DNA of 64,000 nt, from contig JAPDOI010001319.1 in the NCBI GenBank assembly GCA_029168955.1, forward strand, positions 1 to 64,000. The letters are read 5' to 3'. Source of the stretch: Aplectana chamaeleonis (taxonomy: Eukaryota > Nematoda > Chromadorea > Rhabditida > Cosmocercidae). The notes under the pieces were generated by a model. The model saw nothing but the letters and a program-made list of their open reading frames with translations. It was not told the origin of the DNA and searched no databases. Shown one piece after another: positions 52,359 through 61,020 of this stretch; position 1 is the first letter of the stretch, and each line of letters starts with the position of its first letter. A program made the translations under genes and the position numbers.

Positions 52359-53792
52359 ATGATGACCCTTCGAGAAGAGAACGAGCAAATAATTGATCAG
52401 CTACGCTATGCGAACAACGAATTGGAGCGGACACGAGAACACTTGAACGCTACACGTCACGAACTGCATGAGACCCAACGTTCGTTGCAGAAACTACAAG
52501 AGGCTCTACCACAACTGCCACCACCAACAGTATTATATGATAGAATTGTCTCTACCTGTAAACATCTTCGTGTAGTTACTAATTCTCTGTCTAATTTTCG
52601 TAGGCGCATCCAACAGCTACGCGTTTCAGAAGAGGGTTATTCGGAACGCATCGCTGAGCTCCAAATCGTAGAAACGATGTGGGATAAAACGCATTTCGAG
52701 CTGAAACTGATCCACACTGAACTTGGAACGCTCTTCGCGATGCCTCCTCTTCTAATCGCTACCAACGTAATCACCGAGGAAAACTGGACTTCGATGATGA
52801 CCCAGCCACAAAAAGACGACGACAATAAGAGCTTAGTTATGAATAAGGATTAACTTGAAGCCATACTCACCGATCAACTCGCAGTTCTCGAGGAATACAA
52901 AACCGTTCTTATGGAGTACCGCGAAAACATCCAGCAGGAACATCCGGAGAGATCACAAATATTTCACAACTCTGTTCTGTCATCGCTCGCGCATATACAG
53001 TCGACCGTCGAACAAAGATTCCAGACAATGATGGAACGTATGCAGCAAGACGACACAGTGACGACACTACAGTCAACGATCAAAGAAGCCGTTTCACACC
53101 TCACATCTACAATACAACACACAAACGCACATAGCAGCCGACACTCCGTCGAGGGGGAGGACGAGCAGCAGCACGTTGAAGAGTTAGTGGGAAACGAAGA
53201 AGAGTTGATCGACGAGGATGGCATCATTCGAGCAAACGCGGAGTACATGGAAGCCGTCAATGAGATTGGAGAAGAGGAGGAGGAGAATGACGACGCAATT
53301 CGCAACGCAGTCATTCAAGATCAAAGGCGCCAGCAAATCGAGAGGGAGCTGATACAGGCTAGGCAGGGATTAGCGGACCTGGAGAATATTCTCGAAGATC
53401 TTGCATGGACGCCAAAATGCGAACCGCGCAACTATCGTCGGGGATTGATCTACAAGGAGGAGGACAGATCAATCCGCTGTGTCTACTGTGAAAGAATAGG
53501 AGATCACTTCTCCGACTCATGCCGTCACTACATGGACATAACCGAACGCCATCGCATTTTAGAAGTCACGAATCGATGCTTTGCCTGTCTCGAGGTTAGG
53601 TACGCACCGCATTACTGCCGTCGCAGTAACGCACCCTGTAACCACTGCCGAGAAAGGGGCCACCACTCGTCGACGTGCGAGCTGCCTGAACGCAGCGAAG
53701 TCTTTCATAATCGCATCCGCAGCGCAATGGCGGGAAGCCGGGAAACGAAAGAACGCATCGAAGCTCTGGAGCGTGAGCTGAGAAGCCTGTGA
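52359..53792 (+). pseudogene. Extra BEL gene: coiled coil plus zinc knuckles, one in-frame stop
   Basis: One reading frame from ATG at 52,359 to 53,792, interrupted only by a TAA at 52,851-52,853. It lies between env and the 3' LTR, an unusual place. The first third is a charged coiled coil (ENEQIIDQLRYANNELERTR). An acidic middle follows (GEEEEENDD). The C-terminal third carries zinc-knuckle-like motifs: CVYCERIGDHFSDSC (about 53,481-53,522), CFACLEVRYAPHYC, and CNHCRERGHHSSTC (about 53,637-53,680). The end is again helical. It resembles a zinc-knuckle/coiled-coil family that I recall as expanded in hookworm protein sets. It may be a second Gag-like RNA-binding protein; function unknown. Confidence 0.7.
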
Positions 53793-53820
53793 CGAGAAAA
53801 ACAAAACCTCGCATTTGCCC

Positions 53821-53829
53821 CTCGGGGAG
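53821..53829 (+). promoter_or_regulatory. Short polypurine tract before 3' LTR
   Basis: CTCGGGGAG abuts the 3' LTR. It is short for a polypurine tract, but the position fits plus-strand priming. Confidence 0.4.
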
Positions 53830-54309
53830 TATCGCAACTTTGCGATTCTTTGCTCGCTCGCCGCTGTTGTTTATGGTAGGAGAGGTGATACGACGTTGTC
53901 GTCTATGTTATGAGAAGGCTTATCACCATTTCGTGAATCTATGCTTGCTCACCACCGTTGTTTATATTAGAAGAAATGATAGGACATTGTTGATTTTTAT
54001 GTTGTGAGAAGGGTCTATTCTTTTGATTTCTATGTTATATTCTCTTGTTTTCTATGTTATGAGAAAGGCCTGTTTTTGGTATAAAAGCCGCTGCTTTCAA
54101 TATGTAGCGCATATCTTCTGATTTGTTTCTTCTTTTGATCATTTCTCATTCTCGCAACGCTTCTTACTAGTTGCATTGGTTTCACAACGTACATTTGTTT
54201 CGATACTATTCAATAAGGTTTAATTACCCAAGTTTGAGGCTGCTCGTGGTTGTGATATAAATCGTTATACGCTCCACTGTCTTGTAAGAACCACCGACTA
54301 TCCGCTTTA
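53830..54309 (+). repeat. BEL 3' LTR (480 bp)
   Basis: Identical to the 5' LTR except for one missing T. It contains the TATA copy at 54,080-54,087 and supplies the 3' end of the transcript. ATCCT follows at 54,310. Confidence 0.95.
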
Positions 54310-54314
54310 ATCCT
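54310..54314. repeat. Right TSD of BEL element (ATCCT)
   Basis: Second copy of the 5-bp target duplication; minus-strand LINE sequence resumes here. Confidence 0.92.
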
Positions 54315-54595
54315 GATCTCATTATCCAGCTGGGCAATGTCTGGGTCAAGATGATTTGGGGCTCTCTTTGCGTCCCTTGTCCTTATCTTCTGCAGTGTTT
54401 CCCTGGTGACATTGGGAAAGAAGGTCTTAACGCGGCCTTCAGGGATCGCAGCTTTCATAGCCTTCAAGATAGCATCAGATAGGTGGCGCTCCTTCTGGTG
54501 TACCTCGCCATTCCACGGATAATCAGCCGCTTGGCGGAGTGCAACCTCCCTGAACAGGCTCCAGTCTGCTAGGCCTAAATTAAGATAAGAACGAT
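54315..54595 (-). pseudogene. Minus LINE, 5' part (connector)
   Basis: The start of the truncated minus-strand LINE: RSYLNLGLADWSLFREVALR, then WNGEVHQKERHLSD and IAQLDNEIR up to the BEL junction. It corresponds to 41,008-41,295 of the plus-strand LINE with high similarity. The apparent ORF runs on into BEL LTR sequence at one end and plus-LINE sequence at the other, and those ends are not native. Confidence 0.88.
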
Positions 54596-54604
54596 GGCGT
54601 GGTC
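54596..54604. repeat. Right TSD of minus-strand LINE (GGCGTGGTC)
   Basis: Second copy of the 9-bp duplication; plus-strand LINE sequence resumes immediately after it. Confidence 0.92.
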
Positions 54605-55310
54605 CGCAGAATAGAGTGACAGTTAGAGAGCTGTGCCGCCTCCCGCTCATGAGCACGGCCGATGCGTACACTGTGGCGCACGTAGAGAATGTCACCTTTC
54701 GCTAAGGATCATGAAGGACATGCGGAACTCCAAAGCTGTCGGTCCCGACGGCATTTGTCCTGCTGTACTGAAGAAGCTCCCGACTGAGGTCCTCCCACTC
54801 GTCGTTGATGTGATTAACACTTCATTCAGCTCGTGCATTATTCCCCAAAACTGGAAGACAGCCAACGTCATCCCGTTGCCGAAGCCAGGCAAACCTCAGT
54901 CGTCAGTAAAGGGTTATCGACCTATTAGCTTGATGTCACCTTTCGCTAAGGTAGCCGAAAAGCTCATTGTGGAGAATTTAGCAGAGCATAACGAGAAACA
55001 ATTGTTTCAACACGGGTTCAAAAGGCTGCATTCTACAACTACTGCGTTGCTAGAAATTACTAGCTATGCAATCGACGGGTTCAACGCTTTGAAGCCATTG
55101 AGAACTGTTGCTGTCGCGTTGGATCTCACCAAGGCTTTCGATACGGTTAACCTAGGAATCCTGTCAAGAAGCGTTTTGGAGTCGTCAATACCACCGTGGC
55201 AAAAGCGCTGGATATCGGCCTTTATCAAAGGTCGACGGGCAAGAGTCATGTTCCAGAACCATGTCTCCAACAGTATTCCTATGGCAGCTGGAGTCCCCAG
55301 GGCGGTGTTT
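54605..55310 (+). pseudogene. Plus LINE reverse transcriptase, fingers and palm
   Basis: Resumes with QNRVTVRELCRLPLM in one frame to about 54,700, then after a frame change reads NSKAVGPDGICPAVLKKL. It continues through PKPGKPQSSVKGYRPISL, FQHGFKRLHSTTTALLE and the motif-A block ALDLTKAFDTVNL. It shifts again within motif B near 55,295. The match to the minus-strand copy at 42,680-43,400 is close, which shows both LINEs belong to one family. Confidence 0.87.
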
Positions 55311-56452
55311 TATCACCAGCTCTCTTCAGTCTGTATCTAGAAGATATGCCTGAACCACCACAGGATATCAAGACTGTCGCCTACGCCGATGATATAACAA
55401 TCATGTGTCGAGACCGGGATATAAAGGTAGCCGCCACCAAGATCAACGAGTACCTGAAGACGCTGAAGAGGTTCTTCGACGACAAGATGCTAAAGATCTC
55501 CGCATCAAAATCATCAGTATCCGTCCTCACAACGGACCCAACCGAGCACAGAGCTCATCCGGAGGTAGAGTGGGATGGAGACCGTCTGCCTGCTGCTCGA
55601 TTTCCAAAACTGCTCGGTCTTGTGCTCGATCCGTCGCTCAAGTTTCATAAAAATACCGAGCAGAAGCAGGCTGTCGTTAAAGCCAAACTCAATGTTCTCA
55701 GGGCCTTAGGCGGTACCTCATGTGGTAGCAGCAAGGAAACGATACTCATGACGTATAAGGCGATTCTTCAGCCAGCCATGGAATACGCCGCACCGGTTTG
55801 GCAGCATCTAGTTTCAGAATCTTCCTGGTTTAAGATGCAACGCGTACAAAATGCCGCTCTTCGCATTGCCACCGGATGTGCAAAGAGTTCCCCAGTCGAG
55901 CATCTGCATGCCGAAGCCCGTCTATTGCCTGTGAAGGAGCACTGTCAGCTGCAAGCCCAACAATTACGAATCAATATTATTAAGCAACCAAACCACCCGT
56001 CCTGGAGAGTGCTTAACCCCGTTAGAGAGAGAGCCAAAAGAATGCCATTTGTCGATGCTCCATGCAAAGTTAACTTGCAGAGATGGCACGACTCACAGCA
56101 AGAACGACTCCGTCTTTTGCGCGAGGAGCACACCAAGTTCGTACGGTGTTATCTTGAGAAGGCGGCGGTGAATCCTATACTAGGAGAAGTACCGCCCCCA
56201 GTCTGCGAATCCGAGACTCAACTCGGAAGAAGGGCTAGATGCACACTGGCATCGTTGCGCTGCGGTCACTCGTCAATGCTCATGTCCTACGTCAGCAAAA
56301 TCTACAGCAGCAAATCTGATGTCTGTCCGGACTGCGGTACTATCGGCCATGATACAGCACATTTATTTCGCTGTCCGGTGAGACCTACCACGCTGATCAT
56401 AATGGATCTATGGACGAATCCACTACTGGTCGCCCAGTTTCTTCACCTATGA
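55300..56452 (+). pseudogene. Plus LINE reverse transcriptase palm/thumb and C-terminal domain
   Basis: Open from the second half of motif B (GGVLSPALFSLYLEDM) to the natural stop. It carries the catalytic AYADD (YADD codons 55,382-55,393), SASKSSVSVLTTD, FPKLLGLVLDPSLKF and MEYAAPVWQ. A C-terminal CPDCG with H and C motif follows (about 56,327-56,375), then the end QFLHL. The final MDLWTNP segment is shared with the minus copy. Residues before GGVLSP in this frame are not native. Confidence 0.88.
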
Positions 56453-56483
56453 CAAAACCCTCGATGTGGCTGCAAAGAAGAAG

Positions 56484-56499
56484 AATAATAGTACATATT
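56484..56499. repeat. Right TSD of plus-strand LINE
   Basis: AATAATAGTACATATT, same as 39,924-39,939; follows the GAAGAAGAA tail. Confidence 0.9.
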
Positions 56500-57409
56500 A
56501 AAGGTGGGATTCGTTTTGTTGGAAAAAATAGGCTCTCATTTGGGTTTTGGTTGTCATAGTACTGAGCTTCAGGCATCCTCTTCTAGTCCTAGAGGATGTG
56601 AGATTTAAAAATTTGCTTGACAATACGGGCGTCCTACCGGTTACGATTTCGAAAGCCATGATCGAGTCAAACTTAGCTCTTCTTGAGAGAAAAGTTGGGA
56701 GACCTAGTCAAACGCTTCTGTCATTTGCGTTAGAGATTTGTTTTACCTATTCAAAGGCACAGTCCAACCTCAGAATCGACTTTTCGTTTTTCTGCTTAGC
56801 TTGGAGAAAATTTTATGCTGATCACAACGGTGTCTCCAGAATCGCTCAGAACTCACTACGAACAGAGTGATGACCCCTCAAAAATTCCGAATTCAAACGG
56901 CGAGAAGTCCGCGGACGAGTTGTCTCGAGCCTGTTTTTTCTCGTCATTCGTCGTCTTCGTTTCGGGGCAGATCGCAATATAAAGCTAGGCCAATAACAAA
57001 TGGAAGAACAAAGACTTTGAATAAATTCAATCTCGCTTATCTTCCCTATTGAGATCGGAAGCTTGCCGGTGGGCGTAACCCATTTTTTCTTTCATAGGGT
57101 TGGGTCGACTTTTTCCGCGCTTTATCTCGCTTATTTGAGCGAATTGAGGTTCCGCACTTGTCAGGGTTGTTACACATGGCGACCGGACTATAATATCAAA
57201 AATTACTCCTGAGGTTGGACTGTGCCTTTAATGGGTACAATTACACATTACATGAGCTGGAACTAGTAGTTGAAACTAGTCTAAATGATTATTTGTAGCA
57301 GCTTCGAATCGCTTACCAATACAGAAACTCCGATGAGGGCAAATCTTTAGTTTTAATGCATTTTTGCCGAAAATTTGCCATTTTAGACGGAATTTTCGGC
57401 AAACGGCAA
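56500..57409 (+). other. hAT-like element interior, right part
   Basis: Holds one 107-codon ORF at 56,547-56,870 whose segment HPLLVLEDVRFKNLLD vaguely recalls the region before the catalytic core in hAT transposases. No catalytic motif is visible, so this is at most a remnant. The rest is AT-rich. Subterminal TTGCCG/GGCAAACGGCAA motifs appear from about 57,364. Confidence 0.4.
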
Positions 57410-57425
57410 TTGCCGCACACCCCTG
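57410..57425 (-). repeat. Right terminal inverted repeat of hAT-like element
   Basis: TTGCCGCACACCCCTG, the inverted counterpart of 38,327-38,342 with one mismatch at the outermost base. Confidence 0.85.
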
Positions 57426-57433
57426 GTCACAAC
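57426..57433. repeat. Right 8-bp TSD of hAT-like element (GTCACAAC)
   Basis: Exact copy of 38,319-38,326, directly after the right terminal repeat. Confidence 0.85.
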
Positions 57434-58249
57434 GCCTTGCTGGACATTTTGCTGCTTGCTGCTCGAATAAGTGTGGTCGTCACGTTGTCTGGTTCTCCAG
57501 AGGAAGGATTCTCCAACGATTATGCCCCGGGTATAAGGGCGCAGCAGGGTATAGTCGTCATCACTTTCCTAGAGGGGATGTGTATACCCTGTCTCAAACG
57601 AGATGGCAAGCCTAGAGTCCAAAGAAGCGGCGCGCCGCCCTCTGCATCTCTGACATCATCAGCGACCTGCAGCACCTGGATCGATGTTAAAGTTGTCTGA
57701 GATACTATAGAGACTGCAACCAAACAACGACGTGAAATAATGGCCTCAGACAAGTTAAAACAGCTCGGTTGTATCGAGTTTACGGTGAAATCGACGGGTT
57801 AGACGACTCTGTGCGCTCCGACCTGTTATTCATATCCTGAAAAACTTTCCCTGCCACATGAAGAACAAAATATGTATCGAGAGTGAATATCACGAGTATT
57901 TAGAGAGAAAAGAAAGCAAAGTAGCAATGGAGAATGTAAGAAAATGAAGTGAGAAAGTTAAAAAACGTCCTAAAATACGAAAATGTCAGAGACGCAGAGG
58001 GCAGCGCGCTGCTTCTTTGGACTCTACGCTTGCCATCTCGTTTGGGACAGGGTATATAGAAGTCTGTTGGTACCTGCTCGTTGGTGCCCCTGCTTCTACT
58101 GAACTCAGCAGACTTTTGAGTGTACACAGGGAACGTTCGAGCGATATAGCGTGCACAACTATGTCGCAAAAGTATCCCATACATTGCATAAAGGTGTCGC
58201 CACACTGAGGCCTCTGGTCCATAACACCTTAGGATCCGTACCTAAGGAG
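57434..58249. other. Spacer with a long inverted pair, no gene
   Basis: Apart from the inverted arms described separately, I see no coding or RNA feature. The 114-codon ORF at 57,356-57,700 begins inside the hAT terminus and crosses one arm, so it is not credible. Confidence 0.5.
57583..58055. repeat. Inverted repeat with 74-bp arms (MITE-like)
   Basis: 57,583-57,656 (starting TATACCCTGTCTC) is inverted at 57,982-58,055 with only about six mismatches over 74 bp. The 325-bp interior is AT-rich and noncoding. This may be a nonautonomous DNA element or a pair of inverted repeat copies; no TSD was found. Confidence 0.7.
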
Positions 58250-58251
58250 TC

Positions 58252-60125
58252 ATGGAGTCTTTGGCCACAAGCGACAATTTCGCCACCCTGAACTGTCGAT
58301 CGCTGTCGAGTGATATCCAAAAATTGCGCTATCCAGACTTCTGAGCTAATTCCATGCACCGTTTGCTGCTTTGCAGGAAACCCGCCTCAAGGATAGACCC
58401 GTCATCAGCGTCGGAGAGTACACCATCTACTGCGGTAACGCTGACGATAGGAGAGTGGGAGGCTGTGCAATAGCTGTAAGTAAGGATTTCAGTGGTATGG
58501 TCAAGGAGTTTGGCTCAACGTCGTGCCGGAATGCATTCGTACGACTGCGGGATCACAGAGGATTCAATCTGTGGATAGTGAGTGCTCATGCGCTCACTGA
58601 AACCGCCGAAGACAATGCGAAGGATGCGTTTTATGAGGAACTCAATACGTTGCTGGCCAGGATACCTTGTCAACATGCTGTTGTCGTGGGGATTGACGCA
58701 AATGCGAAGATGGGACTCGATCAGGAATCCGAAGTACTTAGTAAATGGTTCTACTCAGTGGAGCAAACATCGGACAATGGCTACCGCCTTGTCGACTTTT
58801 GTGAACGCAGTGGTATGATTATTGCATCGACATTCAAGAGGAATCATCGCCGCCATCAGCTTACGTGGCAGGGACCAACCCAGCTATCTCCAGAAGAGCA
58901 GCGGAAGCGGAAGATGACAACTTTGAAACTACAGCTTGACTATGTCCTGACGAGGAATATTCCAGTATCGGACATTCGAAGATCTAGAGCTGTGTGGGAT
59001 GTCGCATTCGATTCGGATCACCTTCCTGTTCTGTTGAACTTCACTGCGAGGATTCATAAGAGGAAGCGAGGGGCTCAGCCTCTCCAGAGGATTGATATGA
59101 CAAGTCTCAGAGATCAAGAGTGCAGAAGGAATTTTCGACAACGCGTTCCTATTCACATCGGAGTACGGACTAAGAAGAAACTTTGCGACGCGGATTCTTT
59201 TCTCAAGTGCATCCAGGACGCTTCGAAAGAGGCACTTCCGGTTGTACAGCCGAAGAAGAAGTTCGCCTACTTCTCAGAAGAAACAACATCTACCTACAAC
59301 AGAGTATGTGCTCTCCGAACTGCAGGAAACTTCGTGGAGGAGAAGCGTCTGAGGAGGAAGTTGCGTCGGCAGCTTCAAAGTGACCGCGAACGAGAGTGGA
59401 CATGTAGAGCTAAGGAGTTCGAGAAGGCTTGGGAGGAGAAGAATCCGAGGAAAGCCTACACGTTGCTGCGACAGTATAGCGGGAAGATGAAGAGATGTTC
59501 TCCTGGCTTGAACACTACCAATGGAGTTGCAGTTGGTGATGCGACGCTGCCAATATGGAAGGATTACTTCAGTTCACTACTGAGTCGTCCAGCGCCATCA
59601 GTACCTGAGCTCCCGCATGTTCAGAGAGCACATTACGATGTCAGTGAGGAACCGCCGACTGAGTCTGAAGTTTTGGATTGTGTCCGGAAAATGAAGAATG
59701 GAAAGGCAGGTGGAGATGACAACATCACTGCTGAAATGCTGAAAGCTCTTCCTCCGTCTGGGATTCGTGAAATGACCAACACCATCCGTACCATATGGAT
59801 GAGCGAAAGGATACCCGATTCGTGGAGATATGCGATCATCGTACCTCTTCACAAGAAGCAGCTATCCGTCACGGATCCTAAGAACTACAGAGGAATCTCT
59901 CTACTTCGTGTCATGTACAAGGTTTTAGAACGTATCATTCTCGAGCGACTTATCAAACATCGTGAAGGAACGACCAGAGATGAGCAAGCCGGTTTTCGAC
60001 CTGGAAGATCGACCATCGACCAAGTGTTCGTCGTGAGAAGAGTAATTGAATCGTGGCAGCTGTACACCATCAGGACGCTCCCTTGTCGACCTGGAGTACG
60101 CCGACGACATTGTGTTATTCGCTGA
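58252..60125 (+). pseudogene. RTE endonuclease and N-terminal reverse transcriptase
   Basis: A short leader with FATLNCRSLSSDI starts at 58,252 and loses frame before 58,350. From 58,371 the APE endonuclease is open: LQETRLKDRP with the catalytic glutamate, GGCAIAVSKDF, VGIDANAKMG (in place of GDFN), TWQGPT and FDSDHLPVLLNF (about 59,010). A basic linker follows, then RT fingers: KMKNGKAGGDDNITAEML, PLHKKQ, DPKNYRGISLLRVMYK and QAGFRPGRSTIDQVF. After WQ at about 60,060 the sequence jumps to just before YADD, so the motif A and motif B regions are missing, and the frame shifts. Confidence 0.88.
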
Positions 60126-60635
60126 AAACAACGCAAAACTGCAAGGATTGTGAGCCTTGTTTCGAAGTATGCCGCAGCCTATGAACTTCGTCTTCGTCCC
60201 GACAAATGCAAGCAGATGTGGGTCTCTCAGAGGCCTTTAACGGGAGTTTGTGTGGATGGACAACGTATCGAACTGGTGGACGATTTCTGTTATTTGGGCT
60301 ATTTGCTGAAGAACGATGGTAGTTATGCAGCGGATATTCGACAACGATGTGCGGAAGCTACGTCTGCATTTAATTCTCTAACCAAGTGTTTGTGGTCTAC
60401 CGCCATCGCGAAGGAAGTCAAGTTGCGCGTCTACCTATCCGCTATTCGCCCTATCATGATGTACGGATCGGAGACGTGGGCAGCACCGAAGACGCAGATG
60501 GAAAGGTTGGATTGCACGGAGAGGAAGCTTTTTAGGCGTTTGCTTGGATATTTCTGGCTGCGTGTATGCCATAACGAAGACCTTTACAAGGAAATCGACG
60601 CAGTACATCAACGCTCGACACGAGGGAGGTGCTAG
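60066..60635 (+). pseudogene. RTE reverse transcriptase, YADD to thumb
   Basis: LEYADDIVLFAENN is readable from about 60,094 in a frame that ends at a TGA near 60,150. From 60,150 another frame carries LVSKYAAAYELRLRPDKCKQ, VDDFCYLGYLL, ATSAFNSLTKCLWS and MMYGSETWA, the conserved RTE thumb. It stops at 60,635. The palm upstream is deleted, so the enzyme is inactive. Confidence 0.87.
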
Positions 60636-60662
60636 CATCTCCTGAAGCCATCTCAAGCAGCA

Positions 60663-60977
60663 ATGGAAAGTCGACTTCGACTGCTCGGGCATATACTAAG
60701 AAGAACGCCGGATCGTCTCGTACAACACGCTCTAAGAATGCTTCCAATTCCTGTCTGGAAACGGCCACCTAGGCGTAGGCGAAAGTTCTGGACGGATGTG
60801 GTTAAAGAGGATTTAAAGTCACTCGGCATCGAAAGACAGTTCAGGCGCGATGTTTCGTTTCGCAGGAAACGGAATAGTGACAGCTGGATGGAATGTGTTC
60901 AAATTGTGGCTGAAGACCGTGAAAAATGGACACGGCCGACTACTAGGGCTGCACACCTCGGTGAAGATGCGGAATGA
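60663..60977 (+). pseudogene. RTE C-terminal segment
   Basis: Continues the RTE protein in another frame: RLLGHILRRTPDRLVQHALR, PPRRRRKFWTDVVKEDLK, RQFRRDVSFRR, and ends HLGEDAE close to the 3' tail. A basic, probably nucleic-acid-binding end typical of RTE. The frame change relative to the preceding part lies near 60,630-60,660. Confidence 0.85.
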
Positions 60978-61020
60978 CCGCGTCATACGAAAGCCAACCG
61001 ATTAAGTCAAGTAAGTAAGT

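Larger units (their letters stand above)
43616..54309 (+). mobile_element. BEL/Pao LTR retrotransposon with env and an extra gene
   Basis: A complete 10,694-bp element: two LTRs, primer-binding site, gag, aspartic protease, reverse transcriptase, RNase H, integrase, DUF5641-like tail, a phlebovirus-glycoprotein-like env, an extra coiled-coil/zinc-knuckle ORF and a short polypurine tract. BEL assignment rests on gene order and on YVDN-type RT and DUF1759-like gag motifs. The LTRs differ by a single base, so insertion was recent, yet the coding region is interrupted by many frameshifts and stops. Nematode BEL elements with such an env (Cer7-like) are known. As written it cannot make a full set of proteins. 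Confidence 0.93.
41520..54595 (-). mobile_element. Minus-strand LINE of the same family, 5'-truncated, split by BEL
   Basis: Its 3' end at 41,520 is GCAAAGAAGAAGAA read on the minus strand, the same tail as the plus-strand LINE. Its 5' end at 54,595 starts in the connector (RSYLNLGLADW), so the endonuclease is missing: a typical 5'-truncated copy of about 2.4 kb. The BEL element at 43,616-54,309 interrupts it. Its coding parts closely match those of the plus-strand LINE, for example PDGLSPAVLKRLPSE against PDGICPAVLKKLPTE. At least two further frame changes are present. Confidence 0.9.
39940..56485 (+). mobile_element. Plus-strand I-group-type LINE, split by a nested insertion
   Basis: Without the insertion (41,520-54,604) the element is about 3.46 kb. 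In order it encodes a 2A-like motif, a PHD-like zinc finger, an APE endonuclease, a connector, a reverse transcriptase and a C-terminal cysteine/histidine domain. It ends in GCAAAGAAGAAGAA, without a long poly(A). The C-terminal region (CGHSSMLMSYVSKI, then CPDCG with H and C) resembles I-group elements such as ingi/Vingi or Jockey relatives; I cannot fix the clade. The element begins at the TSD, so it may be full length. At least four single-base frame changes make it inactive as written. Confidence 0.85.
38327..57425. mobile_element. hAT-like DNA element carrying a 16.6-kb nested insertion
   Basis: The ends are inverted copies of a 16-bp terminus: AAGGGGTGTGCGGCAA at 38,327-38,342 and TTGCCGCACACCCCTG at 57,410-57,425, matching at 15 of 16 positions. 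A CAGGGG-type terminus with an 8-bp TSD fits hAT elements. Just inside both ends are repeated GGCAAACGGCAA/TTGCCG subterminal motifs, a pattern familiar from abundant small repeats in Caenorhabditis. Without the inner LINE the element is about 2.5 kb (38,327-39,939 plus 56,500-57,425). No intact transposase is visible. The matching TSDs show that the whole block sits at a single insertion site. Confidence 0.8.
58252..61020 (+). mobile_element. RTE-clade LINE, defective
   Basis: Endonuclease and reverse transcriptase of RTE type on the plus strand, ending in the RTE-like short tetranucleotide tail (AAGT)n at about 61,004-61,020. The 5' limit is set at the first likely ATG (58,252); the true end is not visible. 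Defects are a frame change near 58,340, a large deletion in the RT palm near 60,065, and frame changes or stops near 60,145 and 60,635. The protein strongly resembles RTE elements I know from hookworm genomes. Confidence 0.9.

Noticed and set aside
57050..57061. Sequencing-adapter remnant (AGATCGGAAG)
   Set aside because: Only ten bases match and the sequence continues differently; chance is enough.
57356..57700. 114-codon ORF across the hAT terminus
   Set aside because: It begins inside the terminal repeat and crosses the TSD and an inverted arm.
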